A DNA stretch of 64,000 bases, from positions 23,307-87,306 of the forward strand of contig CAVUZG010000006.1 in NCBI GenBank assembly GCA_963745945.1, read 5' to 3'. This stretch comes from DATFVA01 sp963745945 (lineage in GTDB: Bacteria > Bacteroidota > Ignavibacteria > Ignavibacteriales > Ignavibacteriaceae). Positions 37,701-47,531 of this stretch are shown here, piece by piece. Position numbers and translations under genes: made by a program. Numbering within the stretch: position 1 is the stretch's first letter; every line of letters starts with the position of its first letter. Under the pieces are notes generated by a model. That model saw only the letters and a list, made by a program, of their open reading frames with translations. It searched no databases and had not been told where the DNA came from.

Positions 37701-39772
37701 TGAAGCTCTTTAATGGTAATACAGTTTTCAATATCATCGATGTAAACAATATGGTAACTACGTGAATTCATATTCTTTATAAAAAAAGATCTTGCATTTA
37801 TGTTATTTGATAAAATATTCCGTGATATTTTCCTTCCTCCGTTAACCAGGTCAATAGATTTTATTGTCTGCTGATCAGGATTATAGAAACAAATATTTAT
37901 CGGTCCGTTAAATCTTAGCTCACCAAAAAATAATTGATTTTTATCTTTTATCCTAAACCCCGGATTTCCATCATTCTTCCCGGTAACTGTAAATGCATCA
38001 GGACTGAGTGCAAATATTAAATTTTTATCCGAATCAGAATTCATGAAACCGAGTAAAACTGAATTATTACTATGCAGGTAATTTCCGGCAAACAGGTAAA
38101 TTCCAAACTCGTTTTTAAAACCGATTTTTGTCTCTGATCTTTTCCGACTCTCAAGAAGTTTTTCGCCTATCACAATAGAATCATTTTCAGAAGACGCATA
38201 AAAAACTTCAGGTTTTTCATAAACTGATAGTGCAGCATCAATTACATTTTTTTTAATGTCGTCGATTCCTGAATTATTATACCTGCCTTCGCTATTAGAA
38301 ATAATTATTGTACTGAGTGTTCCATCTTTAATAAAAGCGACATAAAGTTTATCATTATCCCGCTTAAACTTTACGTCTTTTATTTTCCCTGTTGCATAAA
38401 ATGTATTTCTTATAAACTTATTATTTTTTAAATCAATTTTTAGTGCCTCTATTAATTTTTTATCCCTTGTGAAGCAATAAAAAGATTTTAGATAAGGATT
38501 TTTATCATCAACAATAATAGAAGATTCAGTTGCAAATAAAGGAATAGCAAACCAGGTTTCAGGTATCCCGGCATTGCTCCGAATAAGCATATTAAACGTC
38601 TGGTTGTCACCATCTATAAAACAGATATCATTAATACTGTTATTCTCTTTATCAAAATAGGAAACTGCTGTAGGGTAGGCTCCGGAGACAATACTTACTT
38701 CATCTGAAATTGAAGAGAGATTTGAAATTAAAAAAAGTTTTTTGTCAGCAAGTAATGCAATTCCGTTTACAAATTTACTGTAGAAAGGGATTACATCTGA
38801 TAAGGAATCTTTTTTAACATATATTAATTCAGGGTAAAAAGTTTTTTCGTCTTTTGCGAAAATTAATGAAAGGTTACCAGTATCTTTATTTATATATGCA
38901 ATATCAATTTTTCCATCCCTGTTAAAATCCCCGGTAATTAATTTATCAACCTTGTATTTCGTATTTATAATTAATGTATCATTATACGAAGATGAAAAAT
39001 CTCCATAGTAAATAGTTATAGATTTATTATAAGTAAAGATGAGATCGCTGTATGAATCAAGATTTATATCAGCTGCCTGAAGTGAACTTATTGGTTTATT
39101 GAAAGAAATTTCCCGCACCCTATTAAAATTCCCCTGGCTATTATTATAATAGAACTGAAGTCTGTTTGAAAACATTTCGAATGCGGCAATATCAGGATAA
39201 CCATCATTATTTAAATCCGTTAAAACCGCTTCTGAGTAGCTTGTCTTTTCAACTATTTTTTTTTCACGCAGTTTTTGTTCCTGGTAGACAACAGATAAAC
39301 CATCAAAAGCACTTCCAGAAACCAGTAGTTCCGGAATACCATCGCCGTTTATATCTGCAGTACTTAAATTTTCAGGATATGTATTAAATTTAATTTGTTG
39401 CTGTATTTCAGGTTGACCGGTATTAGAGATTTTGAGAATGCCGGCTGTGCTTTGTTTCCTGGATATGTAAGCATATGCATAAATATTTTGATTTTTATTC
39501 CATAAATACTGAATCCCCGAAATTTCCTGTGCGAATCTACCCGAATGATTTTCTCCGAAAGTTCCGTTCCGGTTTCCATCAAGTGAAAACATTTTTTTAT
39601 CTGAAGGATTAAAAAAAAGCAGGTCAGTGTAAGAATCGTCATTGTAATTCAGCGAGATAAAATTGTTGCAGCCGGGTTCAATATTGAAAGATTGGTATTT
39701 ACAAAAACCATTTATTGGTATCTGCGGAAAAATGTCGCAGGTAAGAAGGAATAAAAAGATTAGCGTTTTAAT
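37697..39772 (-). CDS. Secreted FG-GAP/VCBS-repeat propeller protein
   Basis: The product (about 690 residues) has repeated FG-GAP/VCBS motifs such as STADINGDGIPELLVSG, LTDLNNDGYPDIAAFE, ADINLDSYSDLIFTY and TGDFNRDGKIDIAYINKDTGN, whose Asp-rich loops bind calcium in beta-propellers. A signal-like segment KTLIFLFLLTCDIFPQIP begins right after an ATT at 39772, which overlaps the stop of the thioesterase gene. The frame is open to 39904, but ATGs there would put the signal peptide inside the protein, so the start is uncertain. It overlaps the metalloprotease gene by four bases. Ligand unknown. Confidence 0.75.
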   Translation of the reverse strand: MKTLIFLFLLTCDIFPQIPINGFCKYQSFNIEPGCNNFISLNYNDDSYTDLLFFNPSDKKMFSLDGNRNGTFGENHSGRFAQEISGIQYLWNKNQNIYAYAYISRKQSTAGILKISNTGQPEIQQQIKFNTYPENLSTADINGDGIPELLVSGSAFDGLSVVYQEQKLREKKIVEKTSYSEAVLTDLNNDGYPDIAAFEMFSNRLQFYYNNSQGNFNRVREISFNKPISSLQAADINLDSYSDLIFTYNKSITIYYGDFSSSYNDTLIINTKYKVDKLITGDFNRDGKIDIAYINKDTGNLSLIFAKDEKTFYPELIYVKKDSLSDVIPFYSKFVNGIALLADKKLFLISNLSSISDEVSIVSGAYPTAVSYFDKENNSINDICFIDGDNQTFNMLIRSNAGIPETWFAIPLFATESSIIVDDKNPYLKSFYCFTRDKKLIEALKIDLKNNKFIRNTFYATGKIKDVKFKRDNDKLYVAFIKDGTLSTIIISNSEGRYNNSGIDDIKKNVIDAALSVYEKPEVFYASSENDSIVIGEKLLESRKRSETKIGFKNEFGIYLFAGNYLHSNNSVLLGFMNSDSDKNLIFALSPDAFTVTGKNDGNPGFRIKDKNQLFFGELRFNGPINICFYNPDQQTIKSIDLVNGGRKISRNILSNNINARSFFIKNMNSRSYHIVYIDDIENCITIKELQ

Positions 39773-40244
39773 TTTTCCAGTTTCGGGTTTGAAGTCTGTG
39801 TTCTCTTCTTTTAAGAGCTTCTTCAAATCTTCTTTTTTCATCTTCAGTTTCAGGAATAATCTCATTTGCCTTAACGGGTTTTCCATTCTGATCAACACTA
39901 ACAAAAGTCAAGTAAGCCGAATTGGTATGTGTTCGTTTTCCTTCCCTGAAAGACTCGGCAAAAACCTTTACTCCTACTTCCATTGAAGTATTAAAAACTC
40001 TGTTTACAGATGCATAAAGAGTAGCAGCCTCTCCAAGATCTATCGGATGACGAAAATCTATTTTATCTACAGAGGCAGTTACGCAAACAAACTGCGAATG
40101 TTTTGCTGCACATAACGCCGCGCAAATATCTATCCAGTGCATAAGCTGTCCGCCAAGTAACTTTCCAAGCTGGTTGGTATGATGAGGTAATACCAGCTCA
40201 GTCATAATCATTTTGCTATCATTTACTTTTTTTGCGTTAATCAT
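39768..40244 (-). CDS. Acyl-CoA thioesterase, hotdog fold
   Basis: The 158-residue protein hydrolyses acyl-CoA by family. It resembles YciA/ACOT: TELVLPHHTNQLGKLLGGQLMHWIDICAALCAAKHS includes the central hotdog helix, and SVDKIDFRHPIDLGE and AYLTFVSVDQNGKP follow. Its ATG overlaps the stop of bamD (TAATG), so the two are translationally coupled. Chain-length preference unknown. Confidence 0.9.
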   Translation of the reverse strand: MINAKKVNDSKMIMTELVLPHHTNQLGKLLGGQLMHWIDICAALCAAKHSQFVCVTASVDKIDFRHPIDLGEAATLYASVNRVFNTSMEVGVKVFAESFREGKRTHTNSAYLTFVSVDQNGKPVKANEIIPETEDEKRRFEEALKRREHRLQTRNWKN

Positions 40245-41005
40245 TACTTAGAAGCGGATAACTGTTTTTCCAATTTAGTCCGGAGACTTTTTAATTCAAC
40301 TACATTCTTGTCATCAGGATACTTTTGAACAAAATTATCAATCTCGGTAATTGCTTCATCATTCTGATCTCTCTCAATGAGAACCTTTATTTTGTTGTAC
40401 TGTGCCTGAGATGCATAAGGAGTATCATGGTAAGTTTCAATAACGTCATTATAATAAATAACAGCCGCTTTCAGATAATCCATTTTTTCATAAATACTGG
40501 CAATTAAATAAGTCTTTTCGGCAAGTTTGTTATTTAATTCATCAATCTTTTTTTCGGCGTCGGGAACCCTCTCATTTGTCGGGAAAAAATCTATAAATGC
40601 CTGGAATTCCTGTATAGCTTTTTTTGTGTATTTCTGATCCAGGTTAAAATTCGGAGAAAGCTCATAATAGCAATCTGCTAACAAATATTGGGATTCAGGT
40701 ACAAAATCACTTGCAGGCATGTTTTTGATCAGTTTACTGAATTCAAATGCGGCCATAATATATTCTTCCCTGGCAAATCTCGTTTTAGCCAGATAAAATT
40801 CTGCATCATCCGATATTGCACTTCCCGGGTATTGCAGAAGTAAAGCCTGTAACTCGTTTATTGCTTCCAGATAATCTTCATCAGTATATAATTTAATTGC
40901 GTATGAGAGACGATCCTCCGGAGTCATATTAGTTGTGTCAATACTTGAAGAACATCCGGCGAAAATGAGTAAAAACAAAAAAGAAATTAAAAGTGAATAT
41001 TTCAT
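40244..41005 (-). CDS. bamD: Outer-membrane assembly lipoprotein BamD
   Basis: Start set at ATG 41005, which gives a lipoprotein signal (MKYSLLISFLFLLIFAGCSSS, lipid on Cys18) and a 253-residue protein; a frame open to 41068 adds an unlikely leader. Tetratricopeptide helices follow (YLEAINELQALLLQYPGSAISDDAEFYLAKT, EFSKLIKNMPASDFVPESQYLLADCYY), the BamD/ComL pattern. It helps BamA insert beta-barrels into the outer membrane. It overlaps the thioesterase gene by one base. Confidence 0.9.
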   Translation of the reverse strand: MKYSLLISFLFLLIFAGCSSSIDTTNMTPEDRLSYAIKLYTDEDYLEAINELQALLLQYPGSAISDDAEFYLAKTRFAREEYIMAAFEFSKLIKNMPASDFVPESQYLLADCYYELSPNFNLDQKYTKKAIQEFQAFIDFFPTNERVPDAEKKIDELNNKLAEKTYLIASIYEKMDYLKAAVIYYNDVIETYHDTPYASQAQYNKIKVLIERDQNDEAITEIDNFVQKYPDDKNVVELKSLRTKLEKQLSASK

Positions 41006-41080
41006 AAAAAAGTGTGGTCTGTAATAAAATTTAATTGGGAAAAATAACCAAATTACTAAAGTAGTCAAAGGTATTTATTC

Positions 41081-41686
41081 CTACTTACTCCTAATTGTAA
41101 AGAAAAGTATTACTGCAAGTGCTGCCGTTCCTACAGCTACTATTGGCTCGAGGATACCTGAGAAAAATGGTTCTGCTGGTAATTTTCCCTGTGTAAACGG
41201 GTAACCGGAATTTTCCAGCTCATTAACTCCGTTAACTTTTACAGTATCCTGATAGGAATAATTAAAACTATATGTATTAATGGTATTAACTGTAAAAATA
41301 AAATTACCGGAAAGATTTAACGAACGCGGAACAAGATATTCGCCTAAAAATCCGTCTCTGAAAACATCTCCATAATTAACCGAAGCACTATTAACTATGT
41401 ATTGTAATTTGGGAAATTTATTATCTGAAATTAAAGTATAACCGTTTTTTGATAAATCTGATATGACCTCCGGATTAAAGATTTCATACGCCCCGCTATT
41501 TAGATCAAGATTGAGACTCTTAATGCTATCTGGTATAGCAGAGATAATCCTTGTTACGGATGAATCAACTAACTGGTTAAAAATTTCGAGGTTAGTTTTA
41601 TCCTGTGCATTAACAAAAAAGACAGGCAGAATAATTATCCCGACTAACAATTTCAGAAAATCCGATGTTGACTTTTCTTTAATCAA
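41081..41686 (-). CDS. Hypothetical envelope protein with C-terminal membrane segment
   Basis: The 201-residue protein has an N-terminal signal or anchor (LKLLVGIIILPVFFVNAQ), a beta-rich middle and a C-terminal hydrophobic helix (PIVAVGTAALAVILFFTI) followed by RSK. No family is recognised. It precedes bamD on the same strand with 75 bases between, so it may belong to the same envelope operon. Confidence 0.7.
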   Translation of the reverse strand: MIKEKSTSDFLKLLVGIIILPVFFVNAQDKTNLEIFNQLVDSSVTRIISAIPDSIKSLNLDLNSGAYEIFNPEVISDLSKNGYTLISDNKFPKLQYIVNSASVNYGDVFRDGFLGEYLVPRSLNLSGNFIFTVNTINTYSFNYSYQDTVKVNGVNELENSGYPFTQGKLPAEPFFSGILEPIVAVGTAALAVILFFTIRSK

Positions 41687-41760
41687 TACTAATAAAATAT
41701 TTTCAATTGAAAAAACAGATGCGTTAATTTAGGGAATTATTTCATCTATCTTCAAGCAAA

Positions 41761-42618
41761 TTAATTATTATTCTGAATCCCTTCAGATGCCAGTTTTTCT
41801 AGTCTCTTGATTCTCTCTTCTATTGGCGGGTGAGTAGAAAATAATTTCATTACTCCGCCGCCATGCAGAGGATTAATAATAAACATGTGAGCAGTTGCAG
41901 GACCAGAATTGTTTAATGGTTTAACTTCATTCCCGGCAGAAATTTTTCTTAGGGCTGAAGCCAGACCTAAAGGATCACCGGATATTTCTGATCCACCTGC
42001 ATCGGCAGCAAACTCCCGCGATCTTGATATTGCTAATTGAAGAATTGTTGCGGCAATTGGTGCAAGAATCAGCAGGAGTAGTCCTGATATACCGCTGTCA
42101 TCATCGCTTCTGCCTCTGCCGAACATTAGAGCCCAACCTGCCATTTGAGCAACAAAAGTGATAGTACCCACCAAAGTTGCTGCAATAGTTCCGGTAAGCA
42201 TATCCCTGTGTTTAACATGAGCAAGTTCGTGGGAAATTACCCCGGCAAGTTCTTCATTATTTAATCCATTCAGAATACCCGTTGTTGCAGCAACAGCTGC
42301 ATGTTCAGGATTCCTCCCGGTTGCAAAAGCATTTGGTGTAGGATCATTAATAATATAAACCTTCGGCATTGGAAGGTTTGCATTTGTTGAAAGCTGTTTA
42401 ACAAGTGCATAAAATTTAGGAGCTGTTTCCCTGGTTACTTCTTTTGCTTTGTACATCTTTAGAACTACTCTATCTGAAAACCAGTAAGAGCCGAAATTCA
42501 TCATCAGAGCAAAAATAAATGCAATGGTCATTCCTGTAGAACCGCCTAAATAGTAGCCTACAAGAAGGAATAAAATCATCATAACTGTCATTAGAAAGAC
42601 AGTTTTTAGCGTGTTCAT
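41761..42618 (-). CDS. htpX: Membrane zinc protease HtpX
   Basis: The 285-residue inner-membrane protease begins at ATG 42618, preceded by GGAG six bases upstream; the open frame continues to a TTG at 42645. The zinc motif HELAH is at residues 130-134 and a later Glu is in SREFAADAGG. Four hydrophobic segments lie at the usual HtpX places. The C-terminus FSTHPPIEERIKRLEKLA is diagnostic. It degrades damaged membrane proteins in stress responses. Confidence 0.95.
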   Translation of the reverse strand: MNTLKTVFLMTVMMILFLLVGYYLGGSTGMTIAFIFALMMNFGSYWFSDRVVLKMYKAKEVTRETAPKFYALVKQLSTNANLPMPKVYIINDPTPNAFATGRNPEHAAVAATTGILNGLNNEELAGVISHELAHVKHRDMLTGTIAATLVGTITFVAQMAGWALMFGRGRSDDDSGISGLLLLILAPIAATILQLAISRSREFAADAGGSEISGDPLGLASALRKISAGNEVKPLNNSGPATAHMFIINPLHGGGVMKLFSTHPPIEERIKRLEKLASEGIQNNN

Positions 42619-42734
42619 TTTTTTCTCCGTAAAAGATTCAGACAAAACTAAATAATGAGTTAAGCTTAAGCAAGGAAATGAATTTGCCCGTCATAAACAG
42701 GCAGATTCATTTTTAATTAAACAAAAAGAAATGA

Positions 42735-43367
42735 TTAAATGTTTCCTTCGGAAGTAAATGAATGTCCACATTTTGAACAAAATATGCTTCCCGACGGGTT
42801 TGATGTTCCGCACTTTGGACAAAGAACAGCATCAGAAATCTGAATGTTTTCTAAGTCAGCAGGAATTGAAGTTGAAACATTGTTCTCTGAAAACATCCAG
42901 TAAATGTTAAGCCCCGCCGCGCCAATAAAAAACAGCAATGCGAAGTAATAACCCCACTCATAGGAAACTTCAATGATATTAAAATCAAAGTCACCGGTAA
43001 GTTCCCCTCCTATGCTTGATCTTAAAAACAAAAGCATAAGAGTACCCAATACTCCGGCAATTATGGAGAGGACTTTAGAATATTTGGGAATTAACGAAAT
43101 AACAATTCCCGAAAGCGCAAAAATAAATGCAAAAATTGCTAATGGTTCTGAGCTTACATCACGCTCTTTATCAATATCAGGATTAGTCTTCTGGTTATTA
43201 TAATTCTCCATCTGGAATTTTTCAATTTTAGTACCTGTAATTAATTCCATTCCTGAGATGGTAGCAATTTTATGGCCCTGGCATGTAAAACTTACAAAGG
43301 GAAGAAAGAAACACAAAGCAACAAGGAGAAACAAAGCAGGCGAGACGAATTTGTTAGACTCTTTCAT
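42735..43367 (-). CDS. Membrane protein with C-terminal zinc ribbon
   Basis: The 210-residue protein has an N-terminal hydrophobic helix, two or three more helices in the middle (AIFAFIFALSGIVISLI, YFALLFFIGAAGLNIYW) and a zinc-ribbon tail CPKCGTSNPSGSIFCSKCGHSF (two CxxC knuckles). Such proteins are common but uncharacterised. It is divergent from porQ. Confidence 0.8.
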   Translation of the reverse strand: MKESNKFVSPALFLLVALCFFLPFVSFTCQGHKIATISGMELITGTKIEKFQMENYNNQKTNPDIDKERDVSSEPLAIFAFIFALSGIVISLIPKYSKVLSIIAGVLGTLMLLFLRSSIGGELTGDFDFNIIEVSYEWGYYFALLFFIGAAGLNIYWMFSENNVSTSIPADLENIQISDAVLCPKCGTSNPSGSIFCSKCGHSFTSEGNI

Positions 43368-43589
43368 TCAGAATCCTTTCTTTTATTTAAATAAAAGATA
43401 AATATTCATTGATCCCCCGAGTCATCAATTCACTTCCTGTTCATACCTGGTCTTTTATTACAAATGAAAATAAATATAATTTGCTGTAATGGAAAGAAAA
43501 ATATAGTTTACGACCATTGTAATACAAGTTTTGCACTTGCCTTTATTTGCGAATATGGTTAAATATTGGCGGAAAATTTTTGGGAGTTT

Positions 43590-44525
43590 ATGAAAAAATC
43601 AGCGGCTTTCCTTTTACTAATTTTATTTTTATCAGCAGCCTCAGTTTCAGCACAAAGTACTTATGATTTCCTGAGGCTTGATATGAGTGCCCGTGCCGGG
43701 GCACTTGCAGGAAGTTTCGTCTCCAATAATGATGATCCCGATGTTATTTTCTATAATCCTGCCGGGCTGGATTTGTTGGAAGGAAGACCAATATCATTCT
43801 CCTTTGTAAAGCATTTATTAGATATAAATCTTGCAAGCCTAAGTTATTCGGAAGATATTGAGGGTATCGGCAGGTTTGGTGCTGCAATAAAATATATTAA
43901 TTACGGAACATTCACAGGCGCAGATGAATTTGGAGCTAAAACTGCAGATTTTGGAGCGGGTGAAATGGCATTCCTTGTTGGTTATGCTAATGCACTTGAT
44001 GAGAATTTCTATTACGGCGCCAACATCGAATTTATTTATTCAAGTATAGAAAAACGTTCTTCCAGCGCGGTTGCTGCTGATGTTGGTTTACACTATGCTA
44101 TTCCATCTCAACAAATTGACATTGGATTTGCTGCTCTTAATATGGGTTCTCAGCTTACAACTTATTACGATACCAGGGAATCTCTACCGCTTGATATCGT
44201 AATTGGTATATCAAAAAGACTTGAAAATCTGCCGGTTCGAATCTCACTTGATTTCCATAAACTTAATGAACAGCGTGATGATTTCTCCCAGAAATTTAAA
44301 GCGTTTACAGTTGGTGCTGAATTCAGTTTAAGTAAAGTATTAAGTCTCCGCTTCGGGTATGATAATGAAAAAAGATCAGAACTGAAGATTGGTACTTCTG
44401 CCGGTATTGCAGGATTTAATGCGGGATTTGGTGCTGTTATTTCAGATTATAAATTTGATTATGGTTTCAGCTCACTCGGAACAATAGGAGCTTTGCACAG
44501 AATCAGTATTTCAACATCACTTTAA
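43590..44525 (+). CDS. porQ: Type IX secretion system protein PorQ-like (PorV/PorQ family)
   Basis: Start set at ATG 43590 (GGGAG just upstream), giving the signal peptide MKKSAAFLLLILFLSAASVSAQ and 311 residues. Beta-barrel sequence follows; TYDFLRLDMSARAGALAGSFVSNNDDPDVIFYNPAGLD is the usual PorQ/PorV opening. Such barrels hold or pass T9SS cargo, or the sugar-anchoring enzyme, at the outer membrane. This fits the many sorting-domain proteins in the window. No other T9SS gene is adjacent. Confidence 0.85.
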   Translation: MKKSAAFLLLILFLSAASVSAQSTYDFLRLDMSARAGALAGSFVSNNDDPDVIFYNPAGLDLLEGRPISFSFVKHLLDINLASLSYSEDIEGIGRFGAAIKYINYGTFTGADEFGAKTADFGAGEMAFLVGYANALDENFYYGANIEFIYSSIEKRSSSAVAADVGLHYAIPSQQIDIGFAALNMGSQLTTYYDTRESLPLDIVIGISKRLENLPVRISLDFHKLNEQRDDFSQKFKAFTVGAEFSLSKVLSLRFGYDNEKRSELKIGTSAGIAGFNAGFGAVISDYKFDYGFSSLGTIGALHRISISTSL

Positions 44526-44557
44526 AAAATCGGGCGGTAAAGTTCTTAAGAAATGTT

Positions 44558-45700
44558 TTAGTGATAAGGATGCTCAATATACTTTTTTGCCAGTGAATGT
44601 GAGCTTCCATATTCTTTCATCTCAAGCAACTCATTGTAATAATCCAATGCCTTTCCCCTGTTTCCGGATTTATCATTTATCATTCCCAGGTAAAGAACCG
44701 AGTTAATCCAGAATCCTGATTCTTCATCTTTATCAATTTCTTTAGAATATTCTATACACTTATTGAAATAATATTCTGAGGAATCCGGTTCATTTGTATT
44801 GTTATATTGAAGAGCAACATAGTAAGTCGCTTCTCTTATTGCCGGAATTGCTGTGTATCCTGTATACCCGGAATCAGCTTTTAATAATACATCTTTAAAT
44901 ATTTCAGATGCGCTGGCATAATCTCCTTTTCTTGCAGATATTCTTCCCTTCCATCTTTCGAAGGTCGGATTATCCGGGAATTCATCACTTAACATTTTTG
45001 CATATTCATATGCTTTGTAAGGATTATTCTCATAACTATAATAAAGTGTCATAAGGAAATAGCGTGCTTCATATTTTGCGTACTTTCCATTCTCAGCAGT
45101 GTTCTTTAATTCCTTCAGTCCTTTTTCTTTATCTCCCGATGGAAAAAAGATCATAAGCGGTTTTAATAATGGGTATTCATCAGGAATTACCGCCGAGTAA
45201 TAATCATATATTCCGAAACCCAGTTGTACATCAACATTCCCCGGATCAAGGTTGCTTGCCCTTTCCACAATCGGTAACGCTTCACGCCCATCGTCAGCAG
45301 CCTTTAGCCAGCTTTCTCTCAAAGATCTTAATCTTCCTCTGAATCCTATTGCTCCGCCTTTAAAAAATAAGGCATCAACATTATCGGGATTTTTATCAAG
45401 AAGCTGATCACATTGGTAAATTACATCTTCAAGCTTCTGGAAAAATATATCATCGTGTGATTCATCATCAGGATTAAGAAGTATTTTCCACCAGTCAATC
45501 ATTGCAAGAAAAAATCTTCCCGCGGGATGGTCAGGAAAATCGGCAATTAATTTTCTGAATGTAGTTTCAGCCTGATCAAATTTAATGCTGTATATCTGTT
45601 TGATTCCTTTGGTTACAAGCGAATCATATTTTTCATTTTGTGCATTTATTAAAGACGCAAATGAGATAAATATTAAAATTGAAAGAAATAAATTTTTCAA
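44558..45700 (-). CDS. Exported tetratricopeptide-repeat protein
   Basis: I prefer TTG 45700 as start because GGAG lies five bases before it and it gives a clean signal peptide (MKNLFLSILIFISFASLINAQ); the frame is open to 45757. The 380-residue product has TPR-type helices throughout (GIKQIYSIKFDQAETTFRKLIADFPDHPAGRFFLAMID, KAYEYAKMLSDEFPDNPTFERWKGRI, GKALDYYNELLEMKEYG). It is likely a periplasmic scaffold. Partner unknown. Confidence 0.8.
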   Translation of the reverse strand: MKNLFLSILIFISFASLINAQNEKYDSLVTKGIKQIYSIKFDQAETTFRKLIADFPDHPAGRFFLAMIDWWKILLNPDDESHDDIFFQKLEDVIYQCDQLLDKNPDNVDALFFKGGAIGFRGRLRSLRESWLKAADDGREALPIVERASNLDPGNVDVQLGFGIYDYYSAVIPDEYPLLKPLMIFFPSGDKEKGLKELKNTAENGKYAKYEARYFLMTLYYSYENNPYKAYEYAKMLSDEFPDNPTFERWKGRISARKGDYASASEIFKDVLLKADSGYTGYTAIPAIREATYYVALQYNNTNEPDSSEYYFNKCIEYSKEIDKDEESGFWINSVLYLGMINDKSGNRGKALDYYNELLEMKEYGSSHSLAKKYIEHPYH

Positions 45701-45847
45701 TCCGGCTCCATAATTTTTAGAAACTCTTCTGTATATACGAAAAAGCGGAAATAACATTCAATCTATTACCTCCGCTCAAATATAAAAGTTTCATTTACTA
45801 CTAAACATTTTAATTCACACCTTACCCATCAATGGAATTACTCAGCT

Positions 45848-47353
45848 TCAGCCCGTGATCTTATCGACGAGATATTGTTTTAATGAAGATGCAGCTACAC
45901 GAACCTGTTCCATCGAATCTCTTTCACGCACCGTTACTGTTTTATCTTCCAATGTCTGTGTATCAACTGTTATACAGTAAGGTGTACCGGCCTCATCCTG
46001 CCTCCTGTATCTTCTGCCTACCGCTCCTTTATCATCATAAAATACTTTAAAGTTTTTTCTTAAATCCGATTCAATCTCCCTGGATATTTCCGGCATTCCG
46101 TCTTTATTTACAAGGGGAAATATTGCTGCTTTAATGGGTGCAAGCCTGGGATGAAGCCGTAATACGGATCTTGTTTCACCTTTCACTTCTTCTTCATAGT
46201 AAGCATCAGTAAGGAAAGCCATAAATGATCTGCTGGCGCCGGAAGAAGTTTCAATAATAAAGGGAATAAATTTTTCTTTTGATTCTTCATCAAAATACTT
46301 CATCGATTTACCGGAATATTCTTCGTGACGACTTAAATCAAAATTTGTCCTGTTGTGAATTCCTTCAATCTCTCCCCAGCCGAAAGGAAACTGATATTCA
46401 ATGTCTGTCGCTTCCTTCGCATAATGTGCAAGTTTATCTTTCGGGTGATCGTGAAAACGAAGTTTTGATTCCGTCATTCCCAAAGATTTGTACCAATTAA
46501 TTCTTTGTTCTTTCCAGTAGTCGTACCATTTCTTATCGTCAACCGGATTAACAAAGAACTGCATTTCCATCTGCTCAAATTCTCTGGTTCTGAAAAGAAA
46601 GTTTTTCGTATTTATTTCATTCCTGAAAGCTTTACCAATCTGTGCAATTCCAAAAGGAAGCTTCTGCCTCGAAGCATTCTGCACGTTTAAAAAATTTACA
46701 AAAATTCCCTGCGCAGTTTCAGGCCGAAGGTAAACTACCGCACCGCTGTCTTCAACAGGACCAATAAAAGTTTTAAACATAAGATTAAATTGTCTTGCCG
46801 AAGTAAAAGTTCCTTTATTACCGCACTGCGGGCAATTTAATTCGCTTAATAAGACAGAACTTAAGTCCGGGTTTTCAAGAATTGCATTAAATTCTGTTTC
46901 AAGTGAACCGCCATTTTCAGGGGCAAAAGAATTTACAATATTTTCAAACTGACTAATCAGCTGAGTGTTTCCGGAAATCTGCTTTTTAACTTCTTCAATA
47001 GCTTTGGTTTTCTTTTTTTCATTTATCATATCGCCGAGAATATCAACCCTGAACCTGGCTTTACATTGCTTGCAGTCAACCATTGGATCTGTGAAGTTTT
47101 CAACGTGGCCTGAAGCTTCCCAAACACGCGGATGCATTAAAATTGAAGCATCGAGTCCTTCAACATCCTCGCGGTAAGTCATAAACTTCCACCACTCTTC
47201 TTTTACATTTTTAAGAAGCTCAACCCCGAGAGGTCCGTAATCCCAGCAGCCATTTAAACCGCCGTAAATTTCACTCGATTGAAAAACAAATCCTCTTCTT
47301 TTAGAAAGCGAAACTATCTTTTCTATTAAATCATTCTGATTTTGTTTAGCCAT
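45848..47353 (-). CDS. glyS: Glycyl-tRNA synthetase, single-chain class II
   Basis: Start set at ATG 47353 (MAKQNQNDLIEKIVSLSKRRGFVFQSSEIYGGLNGCWDYGPLG), the usual start of the alpha2-type GlyRS; the frame is open to 47446. The 501-residue enzyme attaches glycine to tRNA-Gly. Class II motifs are visible: FGIAQIGKAFRNEI and FLFRTREFEQMEMQFF (motif 2), and an anticodon-binding domain near the end (PRLAPIKAAIFPLVNKDG). A cysteine pair set CKQC and CPQC suggests an inserted zinc site. Confidence 0.95.
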   Translation of the reverse strand: MAKQNQNDLIEKIVSLSKRRGFVFQSSEIYGGLNGCWDYGPLGVELLKNVKEEWWKFMTYREDVEGLDASILMHPRVWEASGHVENFTDPMVDCKQCKARFRVDILGDMINEKKKTKAIEEVKKQISGNTQLISQFENIVNSFAPENGGSLETEFNAILENPDLSSVLLSELNCPQCGNKGTFTSARQFNLMFKTFIGPVEDSGAVVYLRPETAQGIFVNFLNVQNASRQKLPFGIAQIGKAFRNEINTKNFLFRTREFEQMEMQFFVNPVDDKKWYDYWKEQRINWYKSLGMTESKLRFHDHPKDKLAHYAKEATDIEYQFPFGWGEIEGIHNRTNFDLSRHEEYSGKSMKYFDEESKEKFIPFIIETSSGASRSFMAFLTDAYYEEEVKGETRSVLRLHPRLAPIKAAIFPLVNKDGMPEISREIESDLRKNFKVFYDDKGAVGRRYRRQDEAGTPYCITVDTQTLEDKTVTVRERDSMEQVRVAASSLKQYLVDKITG

Positions 47354-47531
47354 TAATATACCTGTGTTCCTTGAAAATTTTGAGTGGCAATATACAAAAA
47401 TGAAAATTGGTTGTAAAAAGAGGATAATATCTAATAAGTATTCCATCTCTTAATTTTTACTAAAATATTAAGAACTTATTTCGCAAATAGAATTTTATTC
47501 CTTATTTTTCCCCGTCGAAAGAGAGGAAAAT

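Noticed and set aside
37697..39904. Long form of the FG-GAP protein starting at 39904
   Set aside because: It would bury a clear signal peptide 45 residues inside and overlap the thioesterase gene by 137 bases; a start near 39772 is more likely.
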